From Kiritimatiellia bacterium (GTDB taxonomy: Bacteria > Verrucomicrobiota > Kiritimatiellia > UBA8416 > JADHWI01), in the NCBI GenBank assembly GCA_030744755.1, contig JASLPY010000034.1:1-52149 (forward strand): a stretch of DNA of 52,149 bases, in the 5' to 3' direction. The notes under the pieces are model-generated. The model saw only the letters and a program-made list of their open reading frames with translations, did not search any database and had not been told where the DNA came from. Made by a program: the position numbers and the translations under genes. Positions 8,574-17,606 of the stretch are shown here, in pieces (position 1 is the first letter of the stretch; each line of letters begins with the position of its first letter).

Positions 8574-9902
8574 ATGAGCACAGGTTTTAATCGCCGGGAT
8601 TTTCTGAGGACGAGCACCATTGCCGCGGGAAGCGCGGTCGCGTTTCCGTATGTTGCCCGCAGTCAAGATTCCAAAAAGCTTCGCGTCGCGATCGTCGGCT
8701 GTAGTGGCCGAGGCGGCCATGGCCTCGGCATGGTCAAAAACGAAGAGGTCACTGCACTTTGTGACGTGGACGAGGGCCGGACAGGTCGCGGGAAGCAGAT
8801 GTTTCCCAATGCGAAGGTCTATACTGACTATCGCGAGATGTACAAGAAAACAGACGACTTCGATGCAGTTATCGTGTCGACACCGGACCATCAACACTAT
8901 ATCCCGACGCTTCTTGCAATCCGCGCCGGCAAGGCTGTGTACTGTGAGAAGCCGTTGACCTGGTCCATGAACGAAGCCCTGTCGCTGATGGCCGAAGCGG
9001 AGAAACATAAGGTAGCCACGCAAATGGGCAACCAGGGTATGGGTAGCCACGGTTGGCGCGTGGCTTATGATTACGTAAAATCGGGTGCGATCGGCGATGT
9101 CAAGGAAGTGCATACCTGGACGCCAGTCCACGGCGGGTGGTTTACCGACGGCATTCGTACGCCCGAAGGTAAGGATGAAGTCCCGAAATCCCTCGACTGG
9201 GATTTGTGGCTCGGACCGGCGCCGGTGCGGCCGTACGTAAATCGTCACTACCATCCGGCACGTTGGCGCGGATGGATCGACTTTGGTAACGGCGCCCTGG
9301 GCGACTGGTGCTGCCACCTGATGAACGCGTATTACAAGATTCTTGAACCAGGATTCCCAACCAGCGTTGAATGCATCAATCAAACCGGACCGGCCATCGA
9401 CACGTACCCGAAGGGAAAGAGCGTGAAGTGGGAATTTGCGGCCGACGGGAAACGGCCGGCTTTCGATGCCTACTGGTACGACGGCGAAAACAAACCTCCC
9501 CGCATACCCGGTCTCGAAGAGGGACGCAAAATGGGTAATGCCGGATCCTACCTGGTAGGGACAAAGGGAACTTGCTGGGTTGTCGGATCGCACAATAATT
9601 CCGCCACCCTCGTGCCCGAGACCTTGCGCAAGGAAGTCGGAAAGCCGGAACAGCTGGCGCCGAAGTCTCTCGGACACGAAAGGGAATTCATCATGGCCGC
9701 CAAGGGCGAGATCCCCTACAACGCGCCGCTGTCTCACTTCGGATATGGGGGCAAGCTGACAGCTGTTGCCCTGATGGCGAATATTGCCGCACGCGTCAAA
9801 GGCAAGTTGCTGTACGACGCCAAAGCACAAAGATTCACCAACAGCGAAGAGGCAAACAAGCTGATGAGCCGCAAACCACGCGACGGCTGGAACATCGTGT
9901 GA
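8574..9902 (+). CDS. Tat-exported Gfo/Idh/MocA family oxidoreductase
   Basis: A 442-residue NAD(P)-dependent oxidoreductase-type protein. The start is the ATG at 8574, preceded by the strong site GGAGGAGGAATAGC; the frame extends upstream but without a signal. FNRRDFLRTS at 5-14 plus a hydrophobic stretch is a Tat signal. The Rossmann segment VAIVGCSGRGGHG covers about 38-50 and CEKPLTW about 124-130 (the EKP motif). The C-terminal half carries the HYHPARWRGWIDFGNGALGD segment common in exported members of PVC bacteria. Such proteins oxidise, epimerise or, as in GH109, hydrolyse sugars by an NAD-dependent route; which applies here cannot be told. The gap of 156 bases to the aldo/keto reductase leaves co-transcription open. 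Confidence 0.9.
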   Translation: MSTGFNRRDFLRTSTIAAGSAVAFPYVARSQDSKKLRVAIVGCSGRGGHGLGMVKNEEVTALCDVDEGRTGRGKQMFPNAKVYTDYREMYKKTDDFDAVIVSTPDHQHYIPTLLAIRAGKAVYCEKPLTWSMNEALSLMAEAEKHKVATQMGNQGMGSHGWRVAYDYVKSGAIGDVKEVHTWTPVHGGWFTDGIRTPEGKDEVPKSLDWDLWLGPAPVRPYVNRHYHPARWRGWIDFGNGALGDWCCHLMNAYYKILEPGFPTSVECINQTGPAIDTYPKGKSVKWEFAADGKRPAFDAYWYDGENKPPRIPGLEEGRKMGNAGSYLVGTKGTCWVVGSHNNSATLVPETLRKEVGKPEQLAPKSLGHEREFIMAAKGEIPYNAPLSHFGYGGKLTAVALMANIAARVKGKLLYDAKAQRFTNSEEANKLMSRKPRDGWNIV

Positions 9903-10134
9903 GATACAGCATTCCCTACACCACACAACATCGGAAAAACGTTTAATCTGGTTCTAGTGGGTTGCTTTATTGCTGAGGCGTTGCTAACCTCCAAATGTAC
10001 TTTTGGGGCTTGATCGAAAAACCGGTTACTGCGGGAGACCAAGTCGCCATGAGTGGTCGTGTCCAAGTGTTCAGGTTGTCTGCGCAATCAGGTTCCGGGG
10101 ACGGTTACCGGTTGCCACCAAATAGGAGGCCGTA

Positions 10135-10731
10135 ATGAGCCGTGCATCTACCCTAACCACCATCATCATCTTGGCTTACATCATCGGTGTATGCCCCGTC
10201 GCTGTACACACGTCCGTGGGCGCTGAAGAGGAAGCTACGTTGAACCCCATACCCATCGAACTGGCCGGATGGGCCAGCGAAGATGCGAAGTATACCAATC
10301 CCATCGAAGGGGAAGTCATTGAGGTAGACGGGAAGAAACAGCTGAAGCTGACCTACAAAGGTGGAGAGACGGATAAAGCCGTTTTCTGCAAACCTATGGA
10401 CAAGATTCTGCTGCCCCAAAGCGGCACGCTCCAGTTCCGCGCCCGGAACGCCGGCACCCGGGACGTGAAGATTACCGTTGCATTCAAAACCGGCGAGAAC
10501 TGGGTCTTCCATGAGAGCAAGGAGATCAAGGTAAAGGACAGCGACGACAAATTCTACGAAGTGTCCGTTGACTTGACCGATGATTCGTTCAAAAGCGAAG
10601 CGACCAAGTGGAAGAACAAGGGCACCATCTCCGACCCTGGCCAGATCAAATCAATACAGCTGGCCGTCTATAACGGCAAGAGAGACGGCGCTCTGATCGT
10701 CACCGACTTGGAAGTTATGCCAAAGCCATAG
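10135..10731 (+). CDS. small secreted beta-sandwich-like protein, unknown function
   Basis: A 198-residue protein starting at the ATG at 10135, preceded by AGGAGG with good spacing. A signal peptide runs to about residue 30 (ending SVGAEE). The mature part alternates beta strands and reads like a single galactose-binding or carbohydrate-binding jelly roll: a central region with LPQSGTLQFRARNAGTRDVK, then KFYEVSVDLTDDSF, and a final strand near IKSIQLAVYNG. No catalytic residues or cysteine motifs are visible. It follows the exported oxidoreductase gene by 232 bases and may bind glycan at the cell surface; that function is inferred only from fold-like features. Confidence 0.65.
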   Translation: MSRASTLTTIIILAYIIGVCPVAVHTSVGAEEEATLNPIPIELAGWASEDAKYTNPIEGEVIEVDGKKQLKLTYKGGETDKAVFCKPMDKILLPQSGTLQFRARNAGTRDVKITVAFKTGENWVFHESKEIKVKDSDDKFYEVSVDLTDDSFKSEATKWKNKGTISDPGQIKSIQLAVYNGKRDGALIVTDLEVMPKP

Positions 10732-10949
10732 GGCATTGGATAACCAGTTACAGCCGCCTGGACGAGGACGTGCTGGACTGTACCGGCAAGTGAAAGCCAA
10801 AAGCGCGACGGAAGGTCGTTGCGTCCGGGAAGTTGCTGTGTCGTTGTTTGACGGGTGGCGTTCCCCTGCAATACCACTATAACATCCCGAAGGCTGCGAG
10901 ACGTGCGTGTAATTGGCTGATCCTCTTTAATGTCCCCGGATTTGTCATC

Positions 10950-12152
10950 TCACTTTTCTACAAACGCCGGGATGATTCGCTTCGGCGCGTCCTGCAGCAT
11001 CGTCCCCATCCCCTTGTTGTGGGCCGTAATGACGACAATGAGATCCAGGTCAGGAAACATGAAAATGAACTGGCCGCCGGCGCCGCGTCCTGCCGGGCAG
11101 TGATAAGTCTTGTCACCCACCTTGAATTCATCGACCCACCAGAAGTAGCCGTAGTGCGACGTGCCGTAGGAATGCGCCAGCGGACTGAGCGCGCGTTTGA
11201 CGAACGCCTCGGGGATGAGCTGCCCGCCTTGCCACTTGCCTCCGGCCATCATCATCATTCCGATCTTGAGCATGTCGCGGGAGCGGATGCTGCAGCCGGC
11301 CGCGGATTTTGGGAGCCCACTCAGGTCAGCCTGCCAACCGTAATTGGTGATCCCCATCTTGCCCAGGAGCTGCGCTCGAATGAACGCCTCGGCCGACCCC
11401 GGCACGACGGCCTCGACCACCTGCATGGCAAGTGCGGGATCTGACGCCTGGTACTTGAACTTGATGTCTTTCTCAGGAATCGGTGCGGTGTTCTCCAGGT
11501 AGGCCCGGATCTGCCCCTGCCCCTTGAGCTGCGACGGATCTTTCCTCAACTCTTTGATCTTTTGCCCTTCAAGCCGGATACCCGATCCCATGTGCATGGC
11601 ACTGTCCAGGGTTATTCGATCAGCGCCTTCAGCTATCTTCGATCTGTCCACATCCTTCAGAAAGCCAACAACCGGTTTCTGGAGGCCATCCATTGAGAAG
11701 TGACCCAGCTGAATCGCACGTCCCAACGCCAGCGCAGTGTAGGACTTGGTAATCGACATCTGGTAATGCGGGTAATTCAGCCGTCCACGACGATAGTAAG
11801 ACTCGAAGACCAACTTTCCCCTATAACTGATAAGGAGACTGTCGGTCTTTCCCGTTTTCGGGTCTTCCGAGGCCTTTGCGAGCTCCTGCGCGTACTTCAC
11901 TACCAGTTCTTTCTTGCCGCCATCGCGCCCCAATTCGCCAACTGGTATCCCGTCGCTCTTATCCTGAGGCGCAACAGTAATGTAGGGCGTTTCTAGATAG
12001 GGGAGATGGCGCTCCAGAGCATAAGAGACGTCCTCAGCATTGAGATCCGTGACTTCCGGGGCCAATCCGGTATTCGTCTCTGCCGACAAGCAGAAGAGAG
12101 AGAGAAACGAAAGTGCGGCGAGCAGCACCACGCTCGTGGTCTTTGACTTCAT
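10950..12152 (-). CDS. secreted serine hydrolase, beta-lactamase-related (class C-like)
   Basis: A 400-residue protein of the beta-lactamase/esterase superfamily. Residues 1-24 form a signal peptide ending SAE. S133-I-T-K136 is the S-x-x-K nucleophile motif, placed after YYRRGRLNYPHYQM as usual. KFKYQASDPALA supplies the expected tyrosine motif and GAGGQF near the C-terminus replaces the HTG or KTG motif. Related proteins act as esterases, D-aminopeptidases or transacylases rather than true beta-lactamases. The start is ATG at 12152, but GGGGAG lies 12 bases upstream; a TTG at 12158 would have a better 6-base spacing. An acyl or acetyl ester of the local polysaccharide is a possible substrate (inference). 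Confidence 0.85.
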   Translation of the reverse strand: MKSKTTSVVLLAALSFLSLFCLSAETNTGLAPEVTDLNAEDVSYALERHLPYLETPYITVAPQDKSDGIPVGELGRDGGKKELVVKYAQELAKASEDPKTGKTDSLLISYRGKLVFESYYRRGRLNYPHYQMSITKSYTALALGRAIQLGHFSMDGLQKPVVGFLKDVDRSKIAEGADRITLDSAMHMGSGIRLEGQKIKELRKDPSQLKGQGQIRAYLENTAPIPEKDIKFKYQASDPALAMQVVEAVVPGSAEAFIRAQLLGKMGITNYGWQADLSGLPKSAAGCSIRSRDMLKIGMMMMAGGKWQGGQLIPEAFVKRALSPLAHSYGTSHYGYFWWVDEFKVGDKTYHCPAGRGAGGQFIFMFPDLDLIVVITAHNKGMGTMLQDAPKRIIPAFVEK

Positions 12153-12248
12153 ATTCAAGAGTATCTCCCCTATTCCCAAATCGATTTCAGCTTGTGTAGC
12201 TTCATGCTTTGGTTTTCCCTGTTTTCGCCTGCTTTAGACAGACCGATG

Positions 12249-13787
12249 TCACTTCGCAAGCGATGAGGTCGCAAAGGACTCATCCTCGTGAACATAGTCA
12301 GGATGATTGTGCAACTGCTTCTTCTTCAGATCGGCGAGATCCCGATGGCTTTCCTGCCAGCGCTTGCCATGCTTTGATGTCCAGAAAGAATGGTCCGTTT
12401 CGAGGTGTGAAGGCAGTTTCACTATGACCTTCTCGATCATGGCCCTGGCGGCTGCATGTTCAGGATCGCGATCCACCCGTTTGTAGCTTTTGCCAAACCT
12501 CTCGTCTCCCGTGAAGTACAGGCGGCCCTGGGGGGTGCCGTAAAACGGGGCGCGGGCTTCGAGGAGATGATTCCGGGTTCGCAGCACTTGCACCGGACCA
12601 GTATAGGCGTAGATCCATTCGCGGTGAGTGTCGGCCTTTCCAGTCAAGAAGGGCAACTGGCTCTTCCCGTCGAACGCGATGTCTTTCGGATGTGGTATTC
12701 CTGCCATGTCAAGAAGCGTAGGGGCTACATCAGAGAAGTCGGTCAGTTCATCGGTGACGCCGCGTTTCTTGATTCCGGGACCCTTGACCACGAAAGGTAC
12801 GTGCACTCCCCGCTCAACCCCGCGGTCCTTCGCGGTTACCGCTGTTCCATTGTCGGAACAGAAGATGAAATACGTGTTGTCATAAATACCGAGGTCCTCG
12901 GTCTTCTTGATCAGATTTCCGACGAGTTTGTCCATATATTCGATCAGGTTGACAAACCGCTCCTGCTGCTTCTTACCATGAGCAGACGTAACCCGGGTCT
13001 TCGCTTCCCGGCTCAAACCCTTTACATTCGGCTTTGGCAATTCGATATCCATCGGCTTGCCGGCATCGGGCGTGGTGGAATAGGGCCCATGCGGAATCAC
13101 GGTGGGCCAATAGGCTATGAACGGTTCCTTCTTCTTCGCTTTGCGCTCAATGAAATCGAGAAGGAATTCGCAGCAGACGTCTGGACCAAAATCCTTTTCG
13201 GTCACGTCTACGTAGTCGCCGTTCCGAACATAGCAAGGATACCAGTAGCGGTTATCCGGAAGCTTGATATCCTTGCGTCTGCCGGTACCGAGCGCATCGA
13301 CCCCGAAGTGGCTCTTGATCTTGTCCACGCCTTCCCACGCGCAGAACTCCTCAAAACCCACTTCCTTCTCCCATGGAAGCTTGGCCCCGCAGTGCCACTT
13401 TCCGGCCATGGCGGTCTTGTAGCCGCCCTCTTTCATGAGCCTCGCCCAGCTGTGCTGGCGGGTAAACAGCGTGCCGCGTGAATCAAACGCCCAGATGCTG
13501 TTATGAAAGGCTCCCGAACGGTTTCCGTAGACCCCGGTCATGAGAAGAGCGCGCGACGGACCGCAGATGGCCGGTGCAAAGCAGGTTCTGAACTGAACCC
13601 CCTCCATTGCGATGCGGTCGATATTCGGCGTGCGGGCCGACCCTGGCCGGCCGTAGCACGAAAACATGTCCGCGCTGACATCATCCGCAAGAATCAGAAC
13701 GATGTTCGCTTTCTCCACTGCTCCACCCAGTCCGACAGAGAGAGGAAGCAATAGACCTGCAGTAAGGGTAAGTATCCTGGTTTTCAT
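12249..13787 (-). CDS. secreted sulfatase
   Basis: A 512-residue type I sulfatase. The ATG at 13787 opens a signal peptide to about residue 24; ribosome site is weak (GTCGGGC). DD at 35-36 lies in LILADDVSADMFSCYG and C75 in CGPSRALLMTG, a formylglycine signature with Gly in the second position. FCSDNGTAVTAKDRG and RGVHVPFVVKGPG are typical downstream motifs. The C-terminus is shorter in extra domains than the 651-residue sulfatase and carries a heavily charged tail. It lies 96 bases upstream of the serine hydrolase gene on the same strand, so both may be transcribed together. The substrate cannot be assigned. Confidence 0.9.
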   Translation of the reverse strand: MKTRILTLTAGLLLPLSVGLGGAVEKANIVLILADDVSADMFSCYGRPGSARTPNIDRIAMEGVQFRTCFAPAICGPSRALLMTGVYGNRSGAFHNSIWAFDSRGTLFTRQHSWARLMKEGGYKTAMAGKWHCGAKLPWEKEVGFEEFCAWEGVDKIKSHFGVDALGTGRRKDIKLPDNRYWYPCYVRNGDYVDVTEKDFGPDVCCEFLLDFIERKAKKKEPFIAYWPTVIPHGPYSTTPDAGKPMDIELPKPNVKGLSREAKTRVTSAHGKKQQERFVNLIEYMDKLVGNLIKKTEDLGIYDNTYFIFCSDNGTAVTAKDRGVERGVHVPFVVKGPGIKKRGVTDELTDFSDVAPTLLDMAGIPHPKDIAFDGKSQLPFLTGKADTHREWIYAYTGPVQVLRTRNHLLEARAPFYGTPQGRLYFTGDERFGKSYKRVDRDPEHAAARAMIEKVIVKLPSHLETDHSFWTSKHGKRWQESHRDLADLKKKQLHNHPDYVHEDESFATSSLAK

Positions 13788-13863
13788 GCCCGACAGATTA
13801 CCCACCCTACCCCACACGGGTCAAGCGGGCTCGCGAACGAAGGATTTGTGCCTTCCGTTGGCC

Positions 13864-13889
13864 ATCTGAATCCTCACGGATTCAGCTAC
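13864..13889. repeat. palindromic dispersed repeat, copy 1
   Basis: CTGAATCC/GGATTCAG form a perfect 8-bp stem around a 4-base loop (13866-13885), flanked by GTAGC on the minus strand. A 26-base match with 4 differences occurs at 33738-33763. It lies directly 3' of the 1012-residue gene, so it may also serve as a transcript end. Confidence 0.6.
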
Positions 13890-13919
13890 ATCTGTTTCGC
13901 TGGCCCAGCGGTTGTTCCG

Positions 13920-16900
13920 CTACTCTCCAAGACACAGCACTGTGCCTGCCTGCGTAACAAGGTAGAGCCGTTGATTTGCGATGGCCAGCGAATCCCATGC
14001 GGGTGCAGGCACCTTGGTTTCGGCCAAGACGGATCCGTCGGCCATGGAGACGCTTTTCAGGCGACCGTCCTTGTGCGCAACGAACACACGCTCGTCCCCA
14101 GCCAGTGCCATCACGCACAATTCATTGCTCATCTGAGCTCCGCGGATACGTTTCTTCCTCTGCTCGGCAGGTGTAAAAGCATCTGACCGCCAGGTGGCCT
14201 TCTCCGCAAGGCGGTAAGTCCTGAAGGGATTCTCGCCCTTACCACCACGTTGTGCGGCTTCCCATCCTGTGATCCACTTGCTGTTGAACTTCTCGCCGTT
14301 CTCGATGTCGAAATCACGGCGGAAGAGCTCCGTGCTGCCGTTGAGAGAGCTTACGACCTTGTGATCGCGGAACACGCAAAGTGGACGCCGCGGTGCCTCA
14401 CCGCGAAAACGATCCTGGTGACGAGGACCGTAGGTCCAACACCCGCGGGGTACCCACACGGCGCCGCTCCCGGTATTGAGGCGAGCAAACGCGTTCCACT
14501 TGTCGACCTTGGTCTCCTTCCCGTCCAGTGACAGTATCCACCTGGAAAGGGTAATGCCGTTCCCCTCACGGTGCAGGATGTCAATCGGATCGAACTCTAG
14601 CCCTGAATTCTCGTAGAACCCCTTCTGAGGAATCGAATTCAACTGGTGCACCCACAGTTGCTTCCCCGTAAGAGGATCAACGGCGTACACAAAGATGCCT
14701 CCATCGGCCAGGGGCTGGCGTCCGGCAGCGAAATAGGCTATGTCATCCATCACGAGCACGGCACCGGCTACGGGCCACGGGGATTCAACCTGTCCGTACG
14801 CAACAATGCGTTCGTCACTTGGCGCGACACGCCGGCGCCAGGCCAGTTTGCCGGTTTCGGCATTCAACGCGTAAACGTACCCCGCATGGGTACCAAACAG
14901 GCAAAGGCCTCGATGAATTGCAGGGGGGAGGTCCACCCTGCCGTTGGCCGTGAACCGCCACTGCAGCGAACCCGAACTCGCATCGATAGCAACGACTTCG
15001 TGGGCGTCGGGTCGCGCAACGTATAGAACACCGTTGGCCACCGTGGGGGCGCTGACCGGTCCCTTAACAAACTCGTTCTCGCGCCAGTCATGCAGGATGG
15101 GGCCATCGGGAAAGGCAGTTGATGGAGCCAACGAGATCGACCACTTGAGAGCCAGTGACTTCGGTCCAGGTGCAGTTGTGCTCCCGCTTCGCCATGGGTC
15201 ACATCGGTAGAGAGGCCAGTCCACCGACTGCCCCGTGCCAGACGGCGTTGATGACGTAGTTGAACCGTACGCCGGACCCTTTTCAAGGGCCCCTGCACCC
15301 GTTCTCTGGCCAGCAGCATTGGGATGCTGCGGGGCCAGGGCGACATATCCTCTTAGAATCGGCCAGCAGGTGCAGTGCTTGGGTGTAGTGTAGACCAGCC
15401 CGTTAGCCGGAACCCATCCGTACTCGCGAGAGCAGTTTGCCTTTGTCACGGGATTCACAACCAAGCTGCCCGTCTTGAGATTGGTCAAGTCCATCACGCC
15501 GGAGAACATCCAGTTCGGGGTGGCTACCGGTGGGAAACAGTGCGCCAGCGCTGCGGGCAAGGTACGCCTCGTTTCACCCGTACGTGGATCGAGAGCAGAT
15601 GTCTGCAATGGTATTTTTCTTGCCTTGTCCCTGTTCGCCGTGTCAATTCTCCCTCCGTGAAGAATCCAGAGGTCATCCCCCAGGAACATAGCACGCGCCT
15701 GGCGGTGATGATTCATTCCGGGAGGATACGCCTTGCTCCAGGCTGTAGCCCCCGTATCAGCCATAAGAATATGAAGCGCGTTTCCGTTGTCATGATCGTT
15801 TAACGACGACTCTTCAAAGGCAAGGTACTCACCGCTGAGGACGGTACGGTAGACGTTCTTGAGCCACGGCAAATCAGCGCGACGCCACTTGACACTGCCT
15901 GTCGAGAGATCCAGTACAACGGCCTCAAGTTCTGGCTCGGACTCCATGCTCTTCTGGATTAACGCCACGATGTTGTTCTGGGCCGCCAGGTTTCGCGGGC
16001 CAGTGCCGGTAAAGGTCCAAAGCGCCTTGCCTGATTCCACGCCAAAAGCCATAACGGCCTTGTCATCGCACGCTATCAATATTCCCTCGCAATGCAGCAG
16101 ATCGCGGGGATTCGTAATTCCCTCAAACGTTTTCCCGTACTCACCGCTATGCGCGCCCAGCGATACTACCTTGCCCTGCTCGAGGACAAAGACATGATCG
16201 TCCGAGGCGACCGGGCGAGCGCGGTCACGCGGGAGACCCGGCAAGCGGAAAGCCCTTGTGTTGCGTTTTGCCACACCAAGATCCCGGTGCCAGAGGCGAA
16301 TCCCGTTGAAACTGTCACGCGCTAGAACTCCCCCGTAGAAGTTGCGCCCAGCTGCACATACCACACCCTCGACTTCTCTCGTAGCGCCAGCAACCCAACG
16401 AATGCGGTTCGGCGGGCCCACGAGCGTGTCACCGGAAACGGCGTTGCCATCAGCCGCGTGCCGCGAATGAGTCCAGACGTCCATTCCCGTCGGCCATGGT
16501 TTGATTGCGGTGAGTCCCGGGCCCTGCTGCTCTGCAACAGAAAAACCTGCCGCTTTGAACTCTTCCCTTTCAAGAACCCCGTCCAATGGAGCAATGACGA
16601 TACCCCCGGGTGCCACGGTGCGAAAGATTTCGGCAGCGGGAGGACTGAAAGTACGGACGATCAGGAGATTCACGAGATTCTCAGCGTAGGGGAGCCGAGT
16701 TCGCTCGGCAAGACGCTCTACGCTGGCCAATCCATAATGGCCCTCAACGCGAAGTCGTGCCCGCGCCTTTTCTACGATAACCGGGTCCGGATCAAGCACA
16801 TGCACCACGTAGCGACCGCTTCGGCTGAGCTGGGCAGGCATGTCTGTGTCATCAGCCCCGAGCTGGACAACCAGCCCCCCAGAAAGGCCGGCAGGGGTGC

Positions 16901-16958
16901 CGCAGGCCACTGTGGCCGCAATACATAGCGTCGAGAAGATAATGGCGATGGTGCGCAT
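13920..16958 (-). CDS. exported protein: methyltransferase-like fold plus quinoprotein-type propeller
   Basis: A 1012-residue protein starting at ATG 16958 with a hydrophobic leader to about residue 22. Residues about 27-110 read like the core of a class I methyltransferase: GGLVVQLGADDTD in place of the glycine-rich motif I, then VVHVLDPDP at the acidic second strand, and LPYAENLVNLLIV in the motif IV position. The rest is propeller repeats of PQQ-dehydrogenase or BamB type (LWHRDLGV, ALWTFTG, LQWRFTANG, LAWRRRVAP, QLWVHQLN). A CTC motif after a His, in YTTPKHCTCW, is shared with the paralogue at 40707 (PPHSCAC). The domain calls come from motif reading; catalysis by the methyltransferase-like part is unproven, and S-adenosylmethionine is not expected outside the cytoplasm. 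Confidence 0.8.
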   Translation of the reverse strand: MRTIAIIFSTLCIAATVACGTPAGLSGGLVVQLGADDTDMPAQLSRSGRYVVHVLDPDPVIVEKARARLRVEGHYGLASVERLAERTRLPYAENLVNLLIVRTFSPPAAEIFRTVAPGGIVIAPLDGVLEREEFKAAGFSVAEQQGPGLTAIKPWPTGMDVWTHSRHAADGNAVSGDTLVGPPNRIRWVAGATREVEGVVCAAGRNFYGGVLARDSFNGIRLWHRDLGVAKRNTRAFRLPGLPRDRARPVASDDHVFVLEQGKVVSLGAHSGEYGKTFEGITNPRDLLHCEGILIACDDKAVMAFGVESGKALWTFTGTGPRNLAAQNNIVALIQKSMESEPELEAVVLDLSTGSVKWRRADLPWLKNVYRTVLSGEYLAFEESSLNDHDNGNALHILMADTGATAWSKAYPPGMNHHRQARAMFLGDDLWILHGGRIDTANRDKARKIPLQTSALDPRTGETRRTLPAALAHCFPPVATPNWMFSGVMDLTNLKTGSLVVNPVTKANCSREYGWVPANGLVYTTPKHCTCWPILRGYVALAPQHPNAAGQRTGAGALEKGPAYGSTTSSTPSGTGQSVDWPLYRCDPWRSGSTTAPGPKSLALKWSISLAPSTAFPDGPILHDWRENEFVKGPVSAPTVANGVLYVARPDAHEVVAIDASSGSLQWRFTANGRVDLPPAIHRGLCLFGTHAGYVYALNAETGKLAWRRRVAPSDERIVAYGQVESPWPVAGAVLVMDDIAYFAAGRQPLADGGIFVYAVDPLTGKQLWVHQLNSIPQKGFYENSGLEFDPIDILHREGNGITLSRWILSLDGKETKVDKWNAFARLNTGSGAVWVPRGCWTYGPRHQDRFRGEAPRRPLCVFRDHKVVSSLNGSTELFRRDFDIENGEKFNSKWITGWEAAQRGGKGENPFRTYRLAEKATWRSDAFTPAEQRKKRIRGAQMSNELCVMALAGDERVFVAHKDGRLKSVSMADGSVLAETKVPAPAWDSLAIANQRLYLVTQAGTVLCLGE

Positions 16959-17066
16959 GATGCCTTTGTTTCCTTTGTAGTGATGCCCACATTCAGCGCA
17001 CCAGAACTCCAACCCTCCCACATTACGCAGGCGTAAACAAAGAGGGCGCGAGTTCGACTTGCCCCA

Positions 17067-17250
17067 CTAGCGCGCATTATTCATGAATAGCCTGCTACAA
17101 ACGCGAATCGCACCTCCATTGCGACCCGAAACGCCGAAACGCCAGATCGCAGTATGTCGATACGGCTTCACCGGCGTTTCACCGTTTCGACCCACACTGA
17201 CGGCACGCTTCACGTTTTCGCAACGACTCTTCATGAATAATGCGCGCTAG
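17067..17250. mobile_element. 184-bp MITE-like element with perfect terminal inverted repeats
   Basis: Both ends read CTAGCGCGCATTATTCAT plus three more identical bases inward, a perfect 21-base inverted repeat. The interior has a second inverted pair, CGAAACGCCGAAACGCC at 17127-17143 and its complement with 2 mismatches at 17173-17189, so the element could fold almost end to end. There is no open frame. The outermost CTAG may be a duplicated 4-base target or part of the ends; because CTAG is self-complementary the two cannot be told apart. The first 17 bases equal those at the IS1380-type element at 51570, which suggests mobilisation by its transposase. Confidence 0.8.
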
Positions 17251-17276
17251 CTTGGTCAAAACAACTGCCGAAATGG

Positions 17277-17522
17277 CTACTTTTCTCCGTCGGTATCTTT
17301 GGATTTCTCCCGGAAACTCTTCTTCATGGCTTTCCGTTCCTCGTCAGAAAGTTTGCCGTCGCCGTCCTTGTCGTACTTCTTGATCATTTCGGCGTGGCGA
17401 GCCTGGCGCTTTTCACTTTTCAAGGCCTCCTTATCCTTAGCCCCCTCCTCGGCCAGGGCCAGACCCGTGCCCGCAACAATTGCCAGAACCAGCAGAACCG
17501 CACCAACTCTTCCAATCTTCAT
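17277..17522 (-). CDS. small secreted EF-hand protein
   Basis: An 81-residue protein. The ATG at 17522 is preceded by GGAGGAGGGGG, a strong ribosome site. Residues 1-24 are a signal peptide (ending LALAEE). One canonical 12-residue calcium loop is visible, D51-K-D53-G-D55-G-K57-L-S59-D-E-E62, in a Lys/Glu-rich, probably helical remainder. Calcium binding outside the cytoplasm is expected; a partner is not known. Single-EF-hand secreted proteins of this kind are common in planctomycetes. It lies between the MITE-like element and the phosphatase gene, 84 bases after the latter on the same strand, so the two may share a transcript. Confidence 0.8.
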   Translation of the reverse strand: MKIGRVGAVLLVLAIVAGTGLALAEEGAKDKEALKSEKRQARHAEMIKKYDKDGDGKLSDEERKAMKKSFREKSKDTDGEK

Positions 17523-17606
17523 GATCCCCCTCCTCCTTGACTTGTTCCTTCCGGAACTCCTACCTGTAATGCCGACCGAAAATCAACAGATCGGCGTCCC
17601 AAGGCA

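Noticed and set aside
8550..9926. 458-codon minus-strand open frame opposite the Tat Gfo/Idh gene
   Set aside because: It is a complement of a well-supported gene with no domain, signal peptide or ribosome site of its own.
10833..11444. 203-codon plus-strand frame overlapping the serine hydrolase gene
   Set aside because: Lies mostly antisense to conserved hydrolase motifs and has no protein-like features.
10950..12152. True beta-lactamase (antibiotic resistance)
   Set aside because: It has the S-x-x-K motif, but the overall motif set fits the wider esterase/peptidase group, and the context is glycan breakdown.
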